Source: SHZI01 sp964417725
GTDB lineage: Bacteria; Pseudomonadota; Gammaproteobacteria; Steroidobacterales; GCA-2729495
Assembly: GCA_964417725.1 (NCBI GenBank)
Contig: CAYQIV010000002.1
Span: 62,001-126,000, forward strand
Length of the DNA: 64,000 bases
Direction: 5' to 3'
The position numbers and the translations under genes are program-made. The notes beneath the pieces are model-generated. The model had not been told where the DNA came from and ran no database searches. It saw only the letters and a program-made list of their open reading frames with translations. Below, in pieces: positions 17,773 through 26,461 of the stretch (position 1 is its first letter; each line of letters opens with the position of its first letter).

Positions 17773-19992
17773 ATGACGCACTATTTTTCGACGGTAATCA
17801 CTGGGTTGCGCATGGCGCTGGGTGAGAAGGATCTGGTCCTCGGCGATTATGCCGCGCTCCTGCGCATGGCGCTGCCGGCGGTCCGCGGCGTCCATTGCTA
17901 TGGCGGCCGGGGTGCGCTGATCTGGGGCGACGAACGTGTGCGCGCCGGTGAAGCCGTGCTCCGCGCCGTGCGCCGTCTGTTGGCCAACGCGCGCACGCCG
18001 CTGTTGCCATCCCGCCTTGATGATGCCGGTCACTCCGTGCTGCTGCTGCCGTTCAGCGGCGAGGAGCGGCCGGAGACATGTCTGGGTGTGCTGGTCGTCA
18101 CGCTCGACGTCCAGGCCGGTGACCTGTCCGCCGAGGACTGTGCGCAGCGCGTCGCCCCAATCCTGCACACGTTGGCGCGCGAGATGGGCCTGCGCCTGCG
18201 CGCGGTCGAGGCCCAGCGCAAGCTCAGCGTCCAGGCGGCCGAGGAGCGCCTGCTGCATGAGATCGAGCAGCAGACAGCCGCGACCGGTGACAGTGCATTG
18301 CTGCTCGAGCGCATCGCCGATGCGTGCCAGCGGCATTTGCAGGTCGACTCGCTGGTCATCTCCCTGCCGGAGAAGGCCATCGAACTGGTGCGTGGCGAGC
18401 GCTTCGTCGGCGGTGATGGCCAGCAGCACGGCCACGATCCGGTCGTGCCGCCCATCGACACCATGCGCCGTGGCCAGTGGTCGGACGAGGACACCCTGGT
18501 GGTTCCACTGCACTGCCCGGGCGACGGGCGCACGGGCATGCTCGGCCTGGCTGGCTGGGGCAGGCGTTCCGGCTTCAGCCAGCGGCGCTGCATGCGCATC
18601 GCCCGCTATGTCGCCTCGCACATCGAGGCGATCCTGTCCCGCGATTACGATGCCCTCACCGGCCTGCTCACCTGGCCGGCACTGGAGCAGCGCCTGGAGC
18701 AAATGCGTCTCGAGCCGGATGCCGATCAGCACGCCATGGTCTATGTCGATCTCGATGGCTTGCACGTGGTCAATGAAACGCTGGGCCGGCGCGTCGGTGA
18801 TGAAATCCTGCAGTCGCTGGCAACGATACTGCGCGAGGAACTGGCCGGCGGGATCATCGGCCGGGTGGCGGGCGACGCTTTCGCGGCGCTGCTGCCCTGG
18901 GCTGACCAGCGCACTGCCCGCCAGCAGGCCGAGCAGGTCTGCCGCCGCATCCGGGCCATCGAGTACCGCGTTGCCGGCAGCGTCTGCCGGGCCTCGGCGA
19001 GCATCGGCATCGGGCCACTGGCCGGTGGCGGTGCGGGTGCGCCGGGGGGGCCGCTGGCCACGGCGCAGGTCGCCTGCCGGGCCGCCAAGGATCGTGGCCG
19101 GGACCGTGTCGAGGCCTACGAATCGGCGGACGAGTCGATCGTCCGCCGCCTCGATGACATCCAGCGGGTCGGCCATGTCCGCGAGGCCATCGACAGGGAT
19201 CGCCTGGTGCTGCTGGCGCAGCCGATCGTTGCCACGCAGGGCGATGCACGGCCGCGCTACTGGGAGGTGCTGGTACGCCTGCTCGACGATGATGGCCGCT
19301 ACATCGCCCCGGCGAACTTCCTTTCGGCAGCCGAGCGCTACCAGCTCATGGAGGAGCTCGACCGCTGGGTCGTCGGTACGGCGCTCGACCAGATCGCACC
19401 CTGTCGGCACCAGCTGGCGCAGGCCGGTGCGCGCATCGCCATCAACCTGTCCGGGCAGAGCCTCGGCAGCGAAGGCTTTCAGGAATTCATCGCCGGCGCA
19501 TTGGCCGACAGTGGCGTGCCGGCGCGGCTCGTCTGCTTCGAGATCACTGAGTCGGTGGCGGTGGCCAACATGCAGCGCGCCCAGGCATTGATGCATGCGC
19601 TCAAGCGGCTGGGTTGCCGCTTCTCGCTCGATGATTTTGGTACCGGCCTCAGTTCATTCGCCTACCTCAAGCTGTTCCCGGTCGATACGTTGAAGATCGA
19701 CGGCAGCTTCATTCGCGACCTGGTGACGAATGCGGTGTCGCAGTCGGTGGTCGCGGCGATCTCGGAGGTGGCGCGCGTCATGCAGCTCGACACCGTTGCC
19801 GAGTATGTCGAGGATGAAGCGACGCTGTCACTGCTTGCCCGCCTCGGCATCACCTGGGCCCAGGGCTTCCACCTCGGTCATCCACAGCCGCTTGCCGAGG
19901 TGCTGGCCGGTGCCGCGATCCGCCGCTCAGGGCCGGCCGGCAACGATGCCACCGTGGAGCGTCACGCCGGGCACGGGCTTCGACGTCCATAA
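17773..19992 (+). CDS. GGDEF-EAL protein with degenerate GGDEF (probable c-di-GMP phosphodiesterase)
   Basis: The 739-residue protein has an N-terminal GAF-like sensory part (about 1-280, no membrane helix), a GGDEF domain beginning DALTGLL near residue 290, and an EAL domain from about 480. The GGDEF signature reads AGDAF near residue 365, so diguanylate cyclase activity is unlikely. The EAL domain keeps the expected residues: EVL in place of EAL (catalytic Glu kept), EITES, DDFGTG near 620, TLKIDGSFI and AEYVED. It should hydrolyse c-di-GMP; the inactive GGDEF may bind GTP as a regulator. Its last 66 bp overlap the end of the cytochrome gene on the opposite strand. Confidence 0.9.
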   Translation: MTHYFSTVITGLRMALGEKDLVLGDYAALLRMALPAVRGVHCYGGRGALIWGDERVRAGEAVLRAVRRLLANARTPLLPSRLDDAGHSVLLLPFSGEERPETCLGVLVVTLDVQAGDLSAEDCAQRVAPILHTLAREMGLRLRAVEAQRKLSVQAAEERLLHEIEQQTAATGDSALLLERIADACQRHLQVDSLVISLPEKAIELVRGERFVGGDGQQHGHDPVVPPIDTMRRGQWSDEDTLVVPLHCPGDGRTGMLGLAGWGRRSGFSQRRCMRIARYVASHIEAILSRDYDALTGLLTWPALEQRLEQMRLEPDADQHAMVYVDLDGLHVVNETLGRRVGDEILQSLATILREELAGGIIGRVAGDAFAALLPWADQRTARQQAEQVCRRIRAIEYRVAGSVCRASASIGIGPLAGGGAGAPGGPLATAQVACRAAKDRGRDRVEAYESADESIVRRLDDIQRVGHVREAIDRDRLVLLAQPIVATQGDARPRYWEVLVRLLDDDGRYIAPANFLSAAERYQLMEELDRWVVGTALDQIAPCRHQLAQAGARIAINLSGQSLGSEGFQEFIAGALADSGVPARLVCFEITESVAVANMQRAQALMHALKRLGCRFSLDDFGTGLSSFAYLKLFPVDTLKIDGSFIRDLVTNAVSQSVVAAISEVARVMQLDTVAEYVEDEATLSLLARLGITWAQGFHLGHPQPLAEVLAGAAIRRSGPAGNDATVERHAGHGLRRP

Positions 19993-20766
19993 TTGTTCGG
20001 CGAAGCGGGGGATGCTCATCGCGACGACCGGAAAGCACTCGACGAGCTGGTTTGGCCTGGCCGGCAGCCCGTAGAGCGCATAACAGAAAAAATCGCGCTC
20101 ATCGATGTGCCAGAAGCCGCGGATACCCTTGACGTTCGATGCCAGGGAACCGTCGGTCCGGAACCAGATGTCGAAGCGTGTTTCACCCTCCGCCGTTTCC
20201 ATGCGGTAGCGTGTGGTGTTGGTCATCAGGTGATTCCAGAAGCTCGGAAAACGTTCCGCCGGTGGCCTGCCACCGTCGGCGACGTCGTCGGCCAGCGCCG
20301 CGGCGGGCCTCGGCCAGTCTGCGGCCCCCGTCTCCAGCATCATGAATGACAGCAGGTGGATGCGGTCGTCGGCGGGCACGGGTTCGGGGATGGCCATCGT
20401 CGTGCCGGGCACCAGCGCCTGGGGGCCGGCGATGAAGGCCTGGAGACGGGCGATGTCCCAGCGAAAACCGGCCGCCTTGAGCGCATCCGACGCGGCGTAG
20501 CCGTCGGCACCGCCGGCCGGGCGACCGACCACACCCCACAGGTTGGGTCCGACGAGATGTGCACCATCCTCGGCCAGCGTATGGCAGGCGCTGCAGCGCT
20601 GCTGGAATGCCAGCCGGCCGCGTACATAGTCGGCGTTGACGAGGGCTTCGCGGTCCGGCGTCGTGTCGGCCGGCCAGGCGGGCACCTGCGCGCCCGCCAG
20701 CCACAGCAGCGCCAGCATCCCCAACCCGCGACAGGCACGCGCGGCGTGATCCATGGACGATGTCAT
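19927..20766 (-). CDS. Class I cytochrome c with unknown C-terminal domain
   Basis: The 279-residue exported protein has a signal peptide (ends near residue 31), then a class I cytochrome c domain: heme attachment QRC58-SAC61-H62 and the probable axial methionine in PGTTM124AIP. Residues from about 150 form a roughly 130-residue extension (FPSFWNHLMTNTTRYRM..., DIWFRTDGSL, GFWHIDERDFFCYALYG) which I do not recognise; it contains one cysteine and many aromatic residues. The ATG at 20766 has GGAGG 10 bp upstream. The gene ends inside the 3' end of the GGDEF-EAL gene. It is likely a periplasmic electron carrier or a sensor/enzyme with built-in heme; partner unknown. Confidence 0.85.
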   Translation of the reverse strand: MTSSMDHAARACRGLGMLALLWLAGAQVPAWPADTTPDREALVNADYVRGRLAFQQRCSACHTLAEDGAHLVGPNLWGVVGRPAGGADGYAASDALKAAGFRWDIARLQAFIAGPQALVPGTTMAIPEPVPADDRIHLLSFMMLETGAADWPRPAAALADDVADGGRPPAERFPSFWNHLMTNTTRYRMETAEGETRFDIWFRTDGSLASNVKGIRGFWHIDERDFFCYALYGLPARPNQLVECFPVVAMSIPRFAEQLWTSKPVPGVTLHGGIVAGRP

Positions 20767-20870
20767 CGGCCGGTCCTCCACGATGGTGAGCGTTGCGGCG
20801 GATGGTAGCGGCGGACGCGCCACGACGACGCCCCGGCACCCGCCATGGCCGAGCAGTGGAGGCACCGGCC

Positions 20871-21329
20871 TCAGCGCGACTCGTCGACGCGCCGCACGCG
20901 GATGCTGCGCCGGGAGCCGGCTTTCCGCAGCAGGTAGGAGCCGAGGGCCGCGCGCTCGATGCGGATCTCGTCACCGGGCCTGAGCGACGCGGGGGCGTTG
21001 TCCAGCTGTATCCAGGTCTGGCCGTTGCCGAGGCCGAGACGGAGCTTGCCGTTGGCCAGCCGCCCGACCGTATCGACGCGCGCATGCAGCGTGTCCTGTG
21101 CTTCGATGCCGATCGCCTGCTGGAGCCGTGCCCCGGCCGGTCCCGGCGGCAAGCCGAACAGCCCCTCGGATGTCATTTCCGAAGCATTGGCCGGCGCGCC
21201 CGGCGGCGCGGTTTGCGCTTCATCGTCACGGTTGGCCCATGCGTCGTAGCAGGCCAGTCGCATTGCGGCGTCCTCGATGGCGCGGCACGCCGTCAACCCG
21301 TCGTCTGCCCGGGCAAAGCCGCAGACCAC
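20871..21329 (-). CDS. Small exported protein of unknown function; start codon unclear
   Basis: The frame encodes an export-like core ALLVVCGFARA followed by DDGLTACRAIEDAAMRLACYDAW, a Cys-containing N-terminal motif seen in many uncharacterised periplasmic proteins of Gammaproteobacteria. A later segment (DTLHARVDTVGRLANGKLRLGLGNGQTWIQL..) looks like a small beta barrel. No ATG, GTG or TTG stands before the hydrophobic core in this frame. I give the GTG at 21329, which leaves only a stub of the signal peptide; the next ATG is 21263. An ATG at 21388 would supply a full signal peptide only if one base were added between it and the core. The preceding receptor's terminator occupies this junction. 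Confidence 0.6.
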   Translation of the reverse strand: MVCGFARADDGLTACRAIEDAAMRLACYDAWANRDDEAQTAPPGAPANASEMTSEGLFGLPPGPAGARLQQAIGIEAQDTLHARVDTVGRLANGKLRLGLGNGQTWIQLDNAPASLRPGDEIRIERAALGSYLLRKAGSRRSIRVRRVDESR

Positions 21330-21346
21330 CAGCAGGGCCAGCAGCG

Positions 21347-21376
21347 AAAAGGCCGCCGGGGTTGCCCCCGGCGGCC
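21347..21376 (-). terminator. Rho-independent terminator of the second TonB receptor
   Basis: On the minus strand there is a perfect 11-bp stem (arms 21376-21366 and 21361-21351) closed by a GCAA tetraloop and followed by TTTT. It starts about 30 bp after the receptor stop at 21407. It overlaps the region where the next gene on this strand should start. Confidence 0.85.
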
Positions 21377-21406
21377 CGGATCGGTCATCGCCTGAGCGTT
21401 CGAGGC

Positions 21407-24283
21407 TCAGAACCGGACCCTGGCGGCGACGAACATCACCCGGCCCAGCGGATCGTAGGTGGCCGGGAAGGTGTTGGCATTGCCGCCGGTGGTCGGGGTC
21501 GACACCGTGTCGCTGTCGACGACGGGCGGGTCGTTGTCGAAGAGGTTCGACACCCCGGCGCTGACTTCGACGTGTTCGCTGACATTGTAGGCGCCGGACA
21601 GGTCGAAATAGGTCTGCGAAGCGATCTTGCGGCTCGCGGAGTAGGCGGCCTCGCCATTCTCCAGGGCGTCGAGCTGCAGGCTGTCGAGCCAGCGGATGCG
21701 CAGCGACAGCTGCAGGTCGTCCCAGTTCCACGTCGTCCGCAGGTTGAAGCGGAACTCGGGGTCCGGTTGCCCACAGGTGGCACCGTAGGCACCGGCGCAT
21801 TTCTGCAGAGGCGTGATCTCATCCGCCTTGAACTCGTTCTCGATGACATAGGTGCCGGTGAGGTTGAAGCTGAGGCTGCCGGGCATGAAACCGGGCTCCA
21901 TGAACCAGGTCACCTGACCGTCGATGCCGCTGGTGTTGAGGAACGCCAGGTTGTCATTGAGGATGAAGAGCTGCGATTCGGCACCGAATAGAAAGCCCTG
22001 CGGGCTGCGCACCACGGCCTGGCAGAAGTCGCTGCCCGCGGCCAGGGTGTCGACGTAGCAGCCATCGAGCAGCGACTGCGCCGATCCGCCCAGCACGTCG
22101 ATGGCGTCCTCGATCTCGATGTCGTAGTAGTCGAGCGTCAGTGTCAGATCGGGGGTCGGCTGCCAGACGAGGCCCAGGGTCCAGGTGTCGGCCGTCTCTT
22201 CCTTGAGGTTGACGTTACCGCCCTGGATGGCATTGACCTGGCCGGCCGGGGGCTGGGGAATGACGCCGACCAGCCCGACGGGCACCCCGGTGGCTTCGCA
22301 CAGTGCGGTCAGCGTCGGGTCGCCGACCGCGGCGCCGCCGGCCGCGCAGGGGTCTTCCTCGACCGTTTCAGCCGATTCACGGTTGGGCAGGAACAGCTCC
22401 TCGATGTTCGGCGCCCTGACGGCACGCTGGAACATGCCCCGGAATTTGATGTTCTCGACCGGGGCCCACGCCAGGCCGGCCTTCCAGGTCTCGACCGTGT
22501 CGACGTCCGTGCTGTAATTCGAGAAACGGAAGCCGGTTTCGAGCGACAGGCTGTAGATGCCCGGGCGGTTCTCGACCAGCGGCACGTTGGCCTCGACGAA
22601 CAACTCGTGGACGTCGAACTTGCCGGCCACCGCGGGCACCAGGCCGAAACCCGGGCCATTGCCCGTGGCGAGGTTGTCGTCGACGTCGAAGCGGGCTTCG
22701 GTTTCGCGGTATTCATAGCCTACGGAGAGGCCGATCGGGCTGGATGCCCACGGCAGGTGGTAGCCACCCAGATCGCCGCTGGCTGTGGCACCGTAGACGG
22801 TTTCCTGCGTGCGGCCCGTCGCGACCATGTTCATCTTGATGAAGCTGATGGCCTCGCTGGTGATTGCAGTGGGGTCGTCCCACCAGATGTTGAGCGGCGC
22901 GCAGCCGCCCGACGGGTCGATGCACTCCGGACCATCGCCGTTGTCGACGGCGAGCAAGGCCTGCTGGACGCGTGTGGCATTGAAGTCGTTGCGGTAGTTG
23001 TCCTTGAAGTCGGTCTGCGAACGCTGCACGTAGGTTTCGTAGTCCCAGTTGTCGGTCAATGCGCCGCGCAGGCCGACCTGAATCTGGAAGGCGCTGCGTT
23101 CCGTGTCCTCGATGCGGTTGCCGTTTTCGAGGAAGCGCCGTCCGGCGAAGAACGGCAGGTTGCCGTCATCGTCGGGGCCGAGGCCGAACGCCGTTGCCGT
23201 GTCGCTGATGATGCCGAGCGTGCCGGCCGGGACGAAGGGGTTGTCGGGGTTGACGTAGTACTGGTCGAAGAACGTGGCCGCAGGAGCGAGCTGCTGGCGC
23301 ACCTCGTTATCGGCGTAGGCGATGCGCGTGAAGGCCTCGGCCCGCGGGTTGATCTCGTAGCGGCCGATGGCCCCCAGCGTGTAGCGGCGCTGCGGCACCT
23401 GCAGCAGGTTCACGGCCTGGTAGTTGTAGTAGGTTGCCGGGTCGGAGACGCCACCGGTCGGGCCGAAACCGACCAGGCCGTCGCCGTCGAAGTCGAGCAC
23501 CGGGTTGTCCGGGTCATCGTCGATGGCCAGGCTGCCCGGGAAGGCGTTCGGCGAGCCGCGCGGCACGAGGCTTCCCAGGTCGTCCGAAGAGCCGAGCGCC
23601 ACCCGGGCGTAATCCCGGTCTGCAGACAGGATGCCGTCACGGCGGGTATAGGTGGCCCAGGCGGTGATGTTGCCGCGGCCATCGGCCGTCGAGGCGCCCA
23701 TCGTGATGTTGAAGTCGGTGGTGTCGCCATCCCACTCGTCGGTGGTTTCATACTGGCCACCGAACTCGATGCCTTCGAAGTCCTTCTTGAGGATGACGTT
23801 GACGACGCCGGCCATGGCATCGGAGCCATACACCGCCGAGGCGCCGCCCGTGACGACTTCGACGCGCTCGATCATGGCGACGGGGATCGCGTTGAGGTCG
23901 ACGACCCCGGTTTCATCCTTGGGGATGAAGCGCTTGCCATCGACAAGCACCAGGGTGCGTTCGTCGCCGAGGCCGCGCAGGTCGACGCTGGTCGAGCCGT
24001 CGCCACCGTTGTTGGTCGTCGAGGTGAAGGTGCCCGGCAGGGTCTGCGGCAGTTCATTGAGGAACTGCGCCGCGTTGGTCGCACCGGTGAACTGGATGTC
24101 CTGCTCGCTGATTGTCTGGATCGGGCTGGCGGCCTGGACTTCAGGCCGCTCGATGCGCGACCCGGTGACCAGGATCACGTCATCGGCGTGGACACCCGTG
24201 CCCACACCACTGCCGACCACGAGCAGGAAAACGCCTGCCGTGGTCCACGGGCCGATGCCCGTCGTACGGTGACGGATATTCAT
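21407..24283 (-). CDS. TonB-dependent outer membrane receptor, large type
   Basis: A 958-residue receptor: signal peptide to about residue 33 (VHA), then ILVTGSRIERPEVQ as TonB-box/plug start, VDLRGLGDERTLVLVDG and GGASAVYGSDAMAGVVNVI as plug motifs, and a long barrel ending VRF. The VTGSRI start and the large size are typical of receptors of Xanthomonadales, Caulobacterales and Sphingomonadales that take up carbohydrates, peptides or vitamins rather than only iron. No Fur box was found upstream. AGGGGGA precedes the ATG at 24283. The substrate cannot be read; neighbouring genes give no transporter or hydrolase clue. Confidence 0.92.
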   Translation of the reverse strand: MNIRHRTTGIGPWTTAGVFLLVVGSGVGTGVHADDVILVTGSRIERPEVQAASPIQTISEQDIQFTGATNAAQFLNELPQTLPGTFTSTTNNGGDGSTSVDLRGLGDERTLVLVDGKRFIPKDETGVVDLNAIPVAMIERVEVVTGGASAVYGSDAMAGVVNVILKKDFEGIEFGGQYETTDEWDGDTTDFNITMGASTADGRGNITAWATYTRRDGILSADRDYARVALGSSDDLGSLVPRGSPNAFPGSLAIDDDPDNPVLDFDGDGLVGFGPTGGVSDPATYYNYQAVNLLQVPQRRYTLGAIGRYEINPRAEAFTRIAYADNEVRQQLAPAATFFDQYYVNPDNPFVPAGTLGIISDTATAFGLGPDDDGNLPFFAGRRFLENGNRIEDTERSAFQIQVGLRGALTDNWDYETYVQRSQTDFKDNYRNDFNATRVQQALLAVDNGDGPECIDPSGGCAPLNIWWDDPTAITSEAISFIKMNMVATGRTQETVYGATASGDLGGYHLPWASSPIGLSVGYEYRETEARFDVDDNLATGNGPGFGLVPAVAGKFDVHELFVEANVPLVENRPGIYSLSLETGFRFSNYSTDVDTVETWKAGLAWAPVENIKFRGMFQRAVRAPNIEELFLPNRESAETVEEDPCAAGGAAVGDPTLTALCEATGVPVGLVGVIPQPPAGQVNAIQGGNVNLKEETADTWTLGLVWQPTPDLTLTLDYYDIEIEDAIDVLGGSAQSLLDGCYVDTLAAGSDFCQAVVRSPQGFLFGAESQLFILNDNLAFLNTSGIDGQVTWFMEPGFMPGSLSFNLTGTYVIENEFKADEITPLQKCAGAYGATCGQPDPEFRFNLRTTWNWDDLQLSLRIRWLDSLQLDALENGEAAYSASRKIASQTYFDLSGAYNVSEHVEVSAGVSNLFDNDPPVVDSDTVSTPTTGGNANTFPATYDPLGRVMFVAARVRF

Positions 24284-24444
24284 CTCGGATCCCCCTGTAT
24301 GTTGACGAATGGCACCGACCACCATCAGGGGCCAGCAACTGCCGCCCGAGTGGTCATGGTCCGAGTGTAGCAGGGGCGCAACGGGACCGTAAGTCCTTGC
24401 CTGCAATGGAAACGCAGTCGGTGCGGCGCGGGTGGCGCGGTGCT

Positions 24445-25062
24445 TCAGCGGCCGGTGAGACGGCAATCGGCGGTGTATCGTCCGCGTGTGTCCTCGACGA
24501 GCTTCGTCTGCCCGCTGGCGGCGACGAGCAGCAAGCGTCCACTGTGCGCATCGGTGGCTTCGCAGACGCTGAAGCGGGCGGCGCCATCCGTTGCGTCATC
24601 GCCGGTGCCGGCGACAAAGCGTCCGCCGGCCGTGAAGATGAATTGCGTGCCGATGACCGGGGAGGTGAGGTACGGCCAATCGATGGCATCGACATGGCCA
24701 AGCAATGCTTCTTCGGCTTCGCGCTGGCCATTGCCGCTGACGTCGGCGAACCAGATCCAGCCGTCGTTCCACCGCTCCGAATCGCAGCGCTCGCCGCTGC
24801 GGGATGCGCAGGTGGCGACGGTTTCGCTGCGCATGATCGCCTCGCTGCGGCCCCTGTGCAGCGTGGCCACCATCTCGTTGATGGCGGTGGCCTGGCGGCT
24901 GTTGCGCTGGATACTGTCGAGGCCGGGCACGACCAGCGATGCGCTGACGGCGATGATGGCCAGAGTCGCCAGGATTTCGCCCAGCGTGAAGCCCAGCTGA
25001 CGTCGTAAGGAGGCGGCCCTGGCCACGATGTGCGTCCGTTGTGGTGGGATGGGCCCAAGCAT
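24445..25062 (-). CDS. GspH/FimT-type minor pseudopilin, isolated
   Basis: The 205-residue product carries a prepilin peptidase site LG24-F25TLGE with Glu at +5 and a following hydrophobic helix (ILATLAIIAVSASLVVPGL), then a GspH/FimT-type globular domain with several cysteines (ATCASRSGERC, SVCEA, YTADC). It would be processed by PilD and enter a type IV pilus or type II secretion pseudopilus. It is remote (about 13 kb) from the pilus operon at 38-45 kb and lies upstream of the TonB receptor on the same strand. The start is uncertain: a GTG at 25026 gives a shorter, more usual leader. Confidence 0.8.
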   Translation of the reverse strand: MLGPIPPQRTHIVARAASLRRQLGFTLGEILATLAIIAVSASLVVPGLDSIQRNSRQATAINEMVATLHRGRSEAIMRSETVATCASRSGERCDSERWNDGWIWFADVSGNGQREAEEALLGHVDAIDWPYLTSPVIGTQFIFTAGGRFVAGTGDDATDGAARFSVCEATDAHSGRLLLVAASGQTKLVEDTRGRYTADCRLTGR

Positions 25063-25312
25063 AGGCGGGGGCCGGCGATCAGGCGGTGAAGGCCGTCACG
25101 TTGGGGGACTCGTGGGCGACCCCGCCGTGCGGTATCACGGCCCGGCCCGGCGCCGGATGTTGCATGTTCGCCACACGGTGGCGATGCCGTAGCCACGCAT
25201 GGCCTTGATGGGTTAACTTATCGTCACTGGAGTTGCGTGGACCGTCCTGCCACGCCGGAACAGAACAAGACGCGATTGAATCGTCTCCACTCTTGCCAAG
25301 GGGTAACCCACC

Positions 25313-26368
25313 ATGTTGAGAACGATAGCGGTAACGATGGCGGCCGGTGCCGCACTGGCTGTCGCCATGCCGGCGGCGCAGGCGGCCGAGGATGCCGGTC
25401 AGGCTTATGTCAAATTGATGGGCACGCACATCTTTTCGGATGATGACCGCAACGTTGACGACGAGATTGCCGGTGGGCTCATCGGCTTCGGCTATGCGCT
25501 CAGCGACCACTTCAACATCGAGGTCGACATCCAGTCACTGAGCCTGGATGGCCTGAGCGGCTTCTCCGATCAGGACCAGACGGCGATTTCGCTGAACGTC
25601 CTCAATATCTACAACCGCGGTGGCGTGATTTCGCCGTACGGGCTGGTCGGCATCGGTTCCGTCAACACCGACATCGATGGCCAGCGCGACCGTGACGACA
25701 TGCAGCTGCTGGCTGGCGTGGGGGCGCTCGCCAAGCTCTTCGGTTCGCGCCTCTCGCTGCGCACCGAACTGCTGTTCCGCTACCAGGATGCCTCGAGCAG
25801 TCTCGACGACCTGTTTTTCAATGCCGGGCTGAGCTATGCGCTGGGCGAGAAGCCGCGGCCGGCGCCGGTCGTGGCGCAGGCGGCCCCCGAGCCCGCAGCA
25901 CCGCCGCCGCCCCCACCGCCGCCGCCCCCGCCGCCGCGTGACAGCGACGGCGATGGTGTCATCGACGACAACGACCAGTGCCCCGACACGCCCAAAGGTG
26001 CGCGGGTCGATTCGCAGGGCTGCGAGTGCGATGTCACCCGCCGTGTGTTCTTCAAGTTCGACTCCGCGGAGTTGACGGATGAAGGGCTGGCGACCCTGCG
26101 GGAAGTCGCGGCCACCACCAAGCGCCTCAACTGGATCATCGGCGTCGTCGAGGGCCATACCGACAGCCTCGGCAACGATGATTACAACCAGCGGTTGTCC
26201 GAGCGCCGCGCGCAGGCGGTGGTCGATTTCCTCGCCGGTGAGGGTATCGGTGAAGGCCGCCTGACCGCCGTCGGGAAGGGCGAGACCGCGCCGAGCGCCG
26301 ACAATGCCACCGAGGAAGGCCGTGCGGAGAACCGCCGGGTCGTCCTGCGGCGGACCAACTGCAACTGA
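25313..26368 (+). CDS. OmpA-family outer membrane protein
   Basis: A 351-residue protein in four parts: signal peptide (cleavage after AAQA, residue 24), an N-terminal eight-stranded OmpA-type beta-barrel to about residue 180, a hinge with 12 consecutive prolines, a thrombospondin-type-3-like calcium motif (DSDGDGVIDDNDQCPD), and a C-terminal OmpA domain binding peptidoglycan (FFKFDSAELT, GHTDSLGNDDYNQRLSERRA). It probably tethers the outer membrane to the cell wall. AAGGGG lies upstream of the ATG, and a strong terminator follows, so it is a single-gene unit. Confidence 0.93.
   Translation: MLRTIAVTMAAGAALAVAMPAAQAAEDAGQAYVKLMGTHIFSDDDRNVDDEIAGGLIGFGYALSDHFNIEVDIQSLSLDGLSGFSDQDQTAISLNVLNIYNRGGVISPYGLVGIGSVNTDIDGQRDRDDMQLLAGVGALAKLFGSRLSLRTELLFRYQDASSSLDDLFFNAGLSYALGEKPRPAPVVAQAAPEPAAPPPPPPPPPPPPRDSDGDGVIDDNDQCPDTPKGARVDSQGCECDVTRRVFFKFDSAELTDEGLATLREVAATTKRLNWIIGVVEGHTDSLGNDDYNQRLSERRAQAVVDFLAGEGIGEGRLTAVGKGETAPSADNATEEGRAENRRVVLRRTNCN
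25901..25936 (+). repeat. Proline-codon tract in the OmpA-family hinge
   Basis: Twelve consecutive proline codons (CCG/CCC/CCA), made of a CCGCCGCCG-CCC pattern repeated three times with one CCA. It forms the stiff hinge between the barrel and the peptidoglycan domain. Because it is made of imperfect triplet repeats, its length may vary between strains without a frameshift. Confidence 0.8.
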
Positions 26369-26396
26369 TCGGGTCCTTTTACGGGCCGTGAACGAA

Positions 26397-26429
26397 GGCC
26401 CCGCCGTCGCTGACGGCGGGGCCTTTTTT
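26397..26429 (+). terminator. Rho-independent terminator after the OmpA-family gene
   Basis: A perfect 12-bp stem (26397-26408 with 26412-26423), loop of three bases, followed by six T. It lies 28 bp after the OmpA stop and faces the end of the leftward stress-protein gene, for which it may also serve weakly. Confidence 0.93.
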
Positions 26430-26461
26430 GTCGGACGCGGCGCGGGCCAGCGTGATGCTGT

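Noticed and set aside
17590..19596. 668-codon open frame antisense to the GGDEF-EAL gene
   Set aside because: Shadow frame with no recognisable domain; the plus-strand protein has clear GGDEF/EAL motifs.
22607..24370. 587-codon plus-strand frame across the second TonB receptor
   Set aside because: Val/Ala/Gly-rich shadow of the receptor gene.
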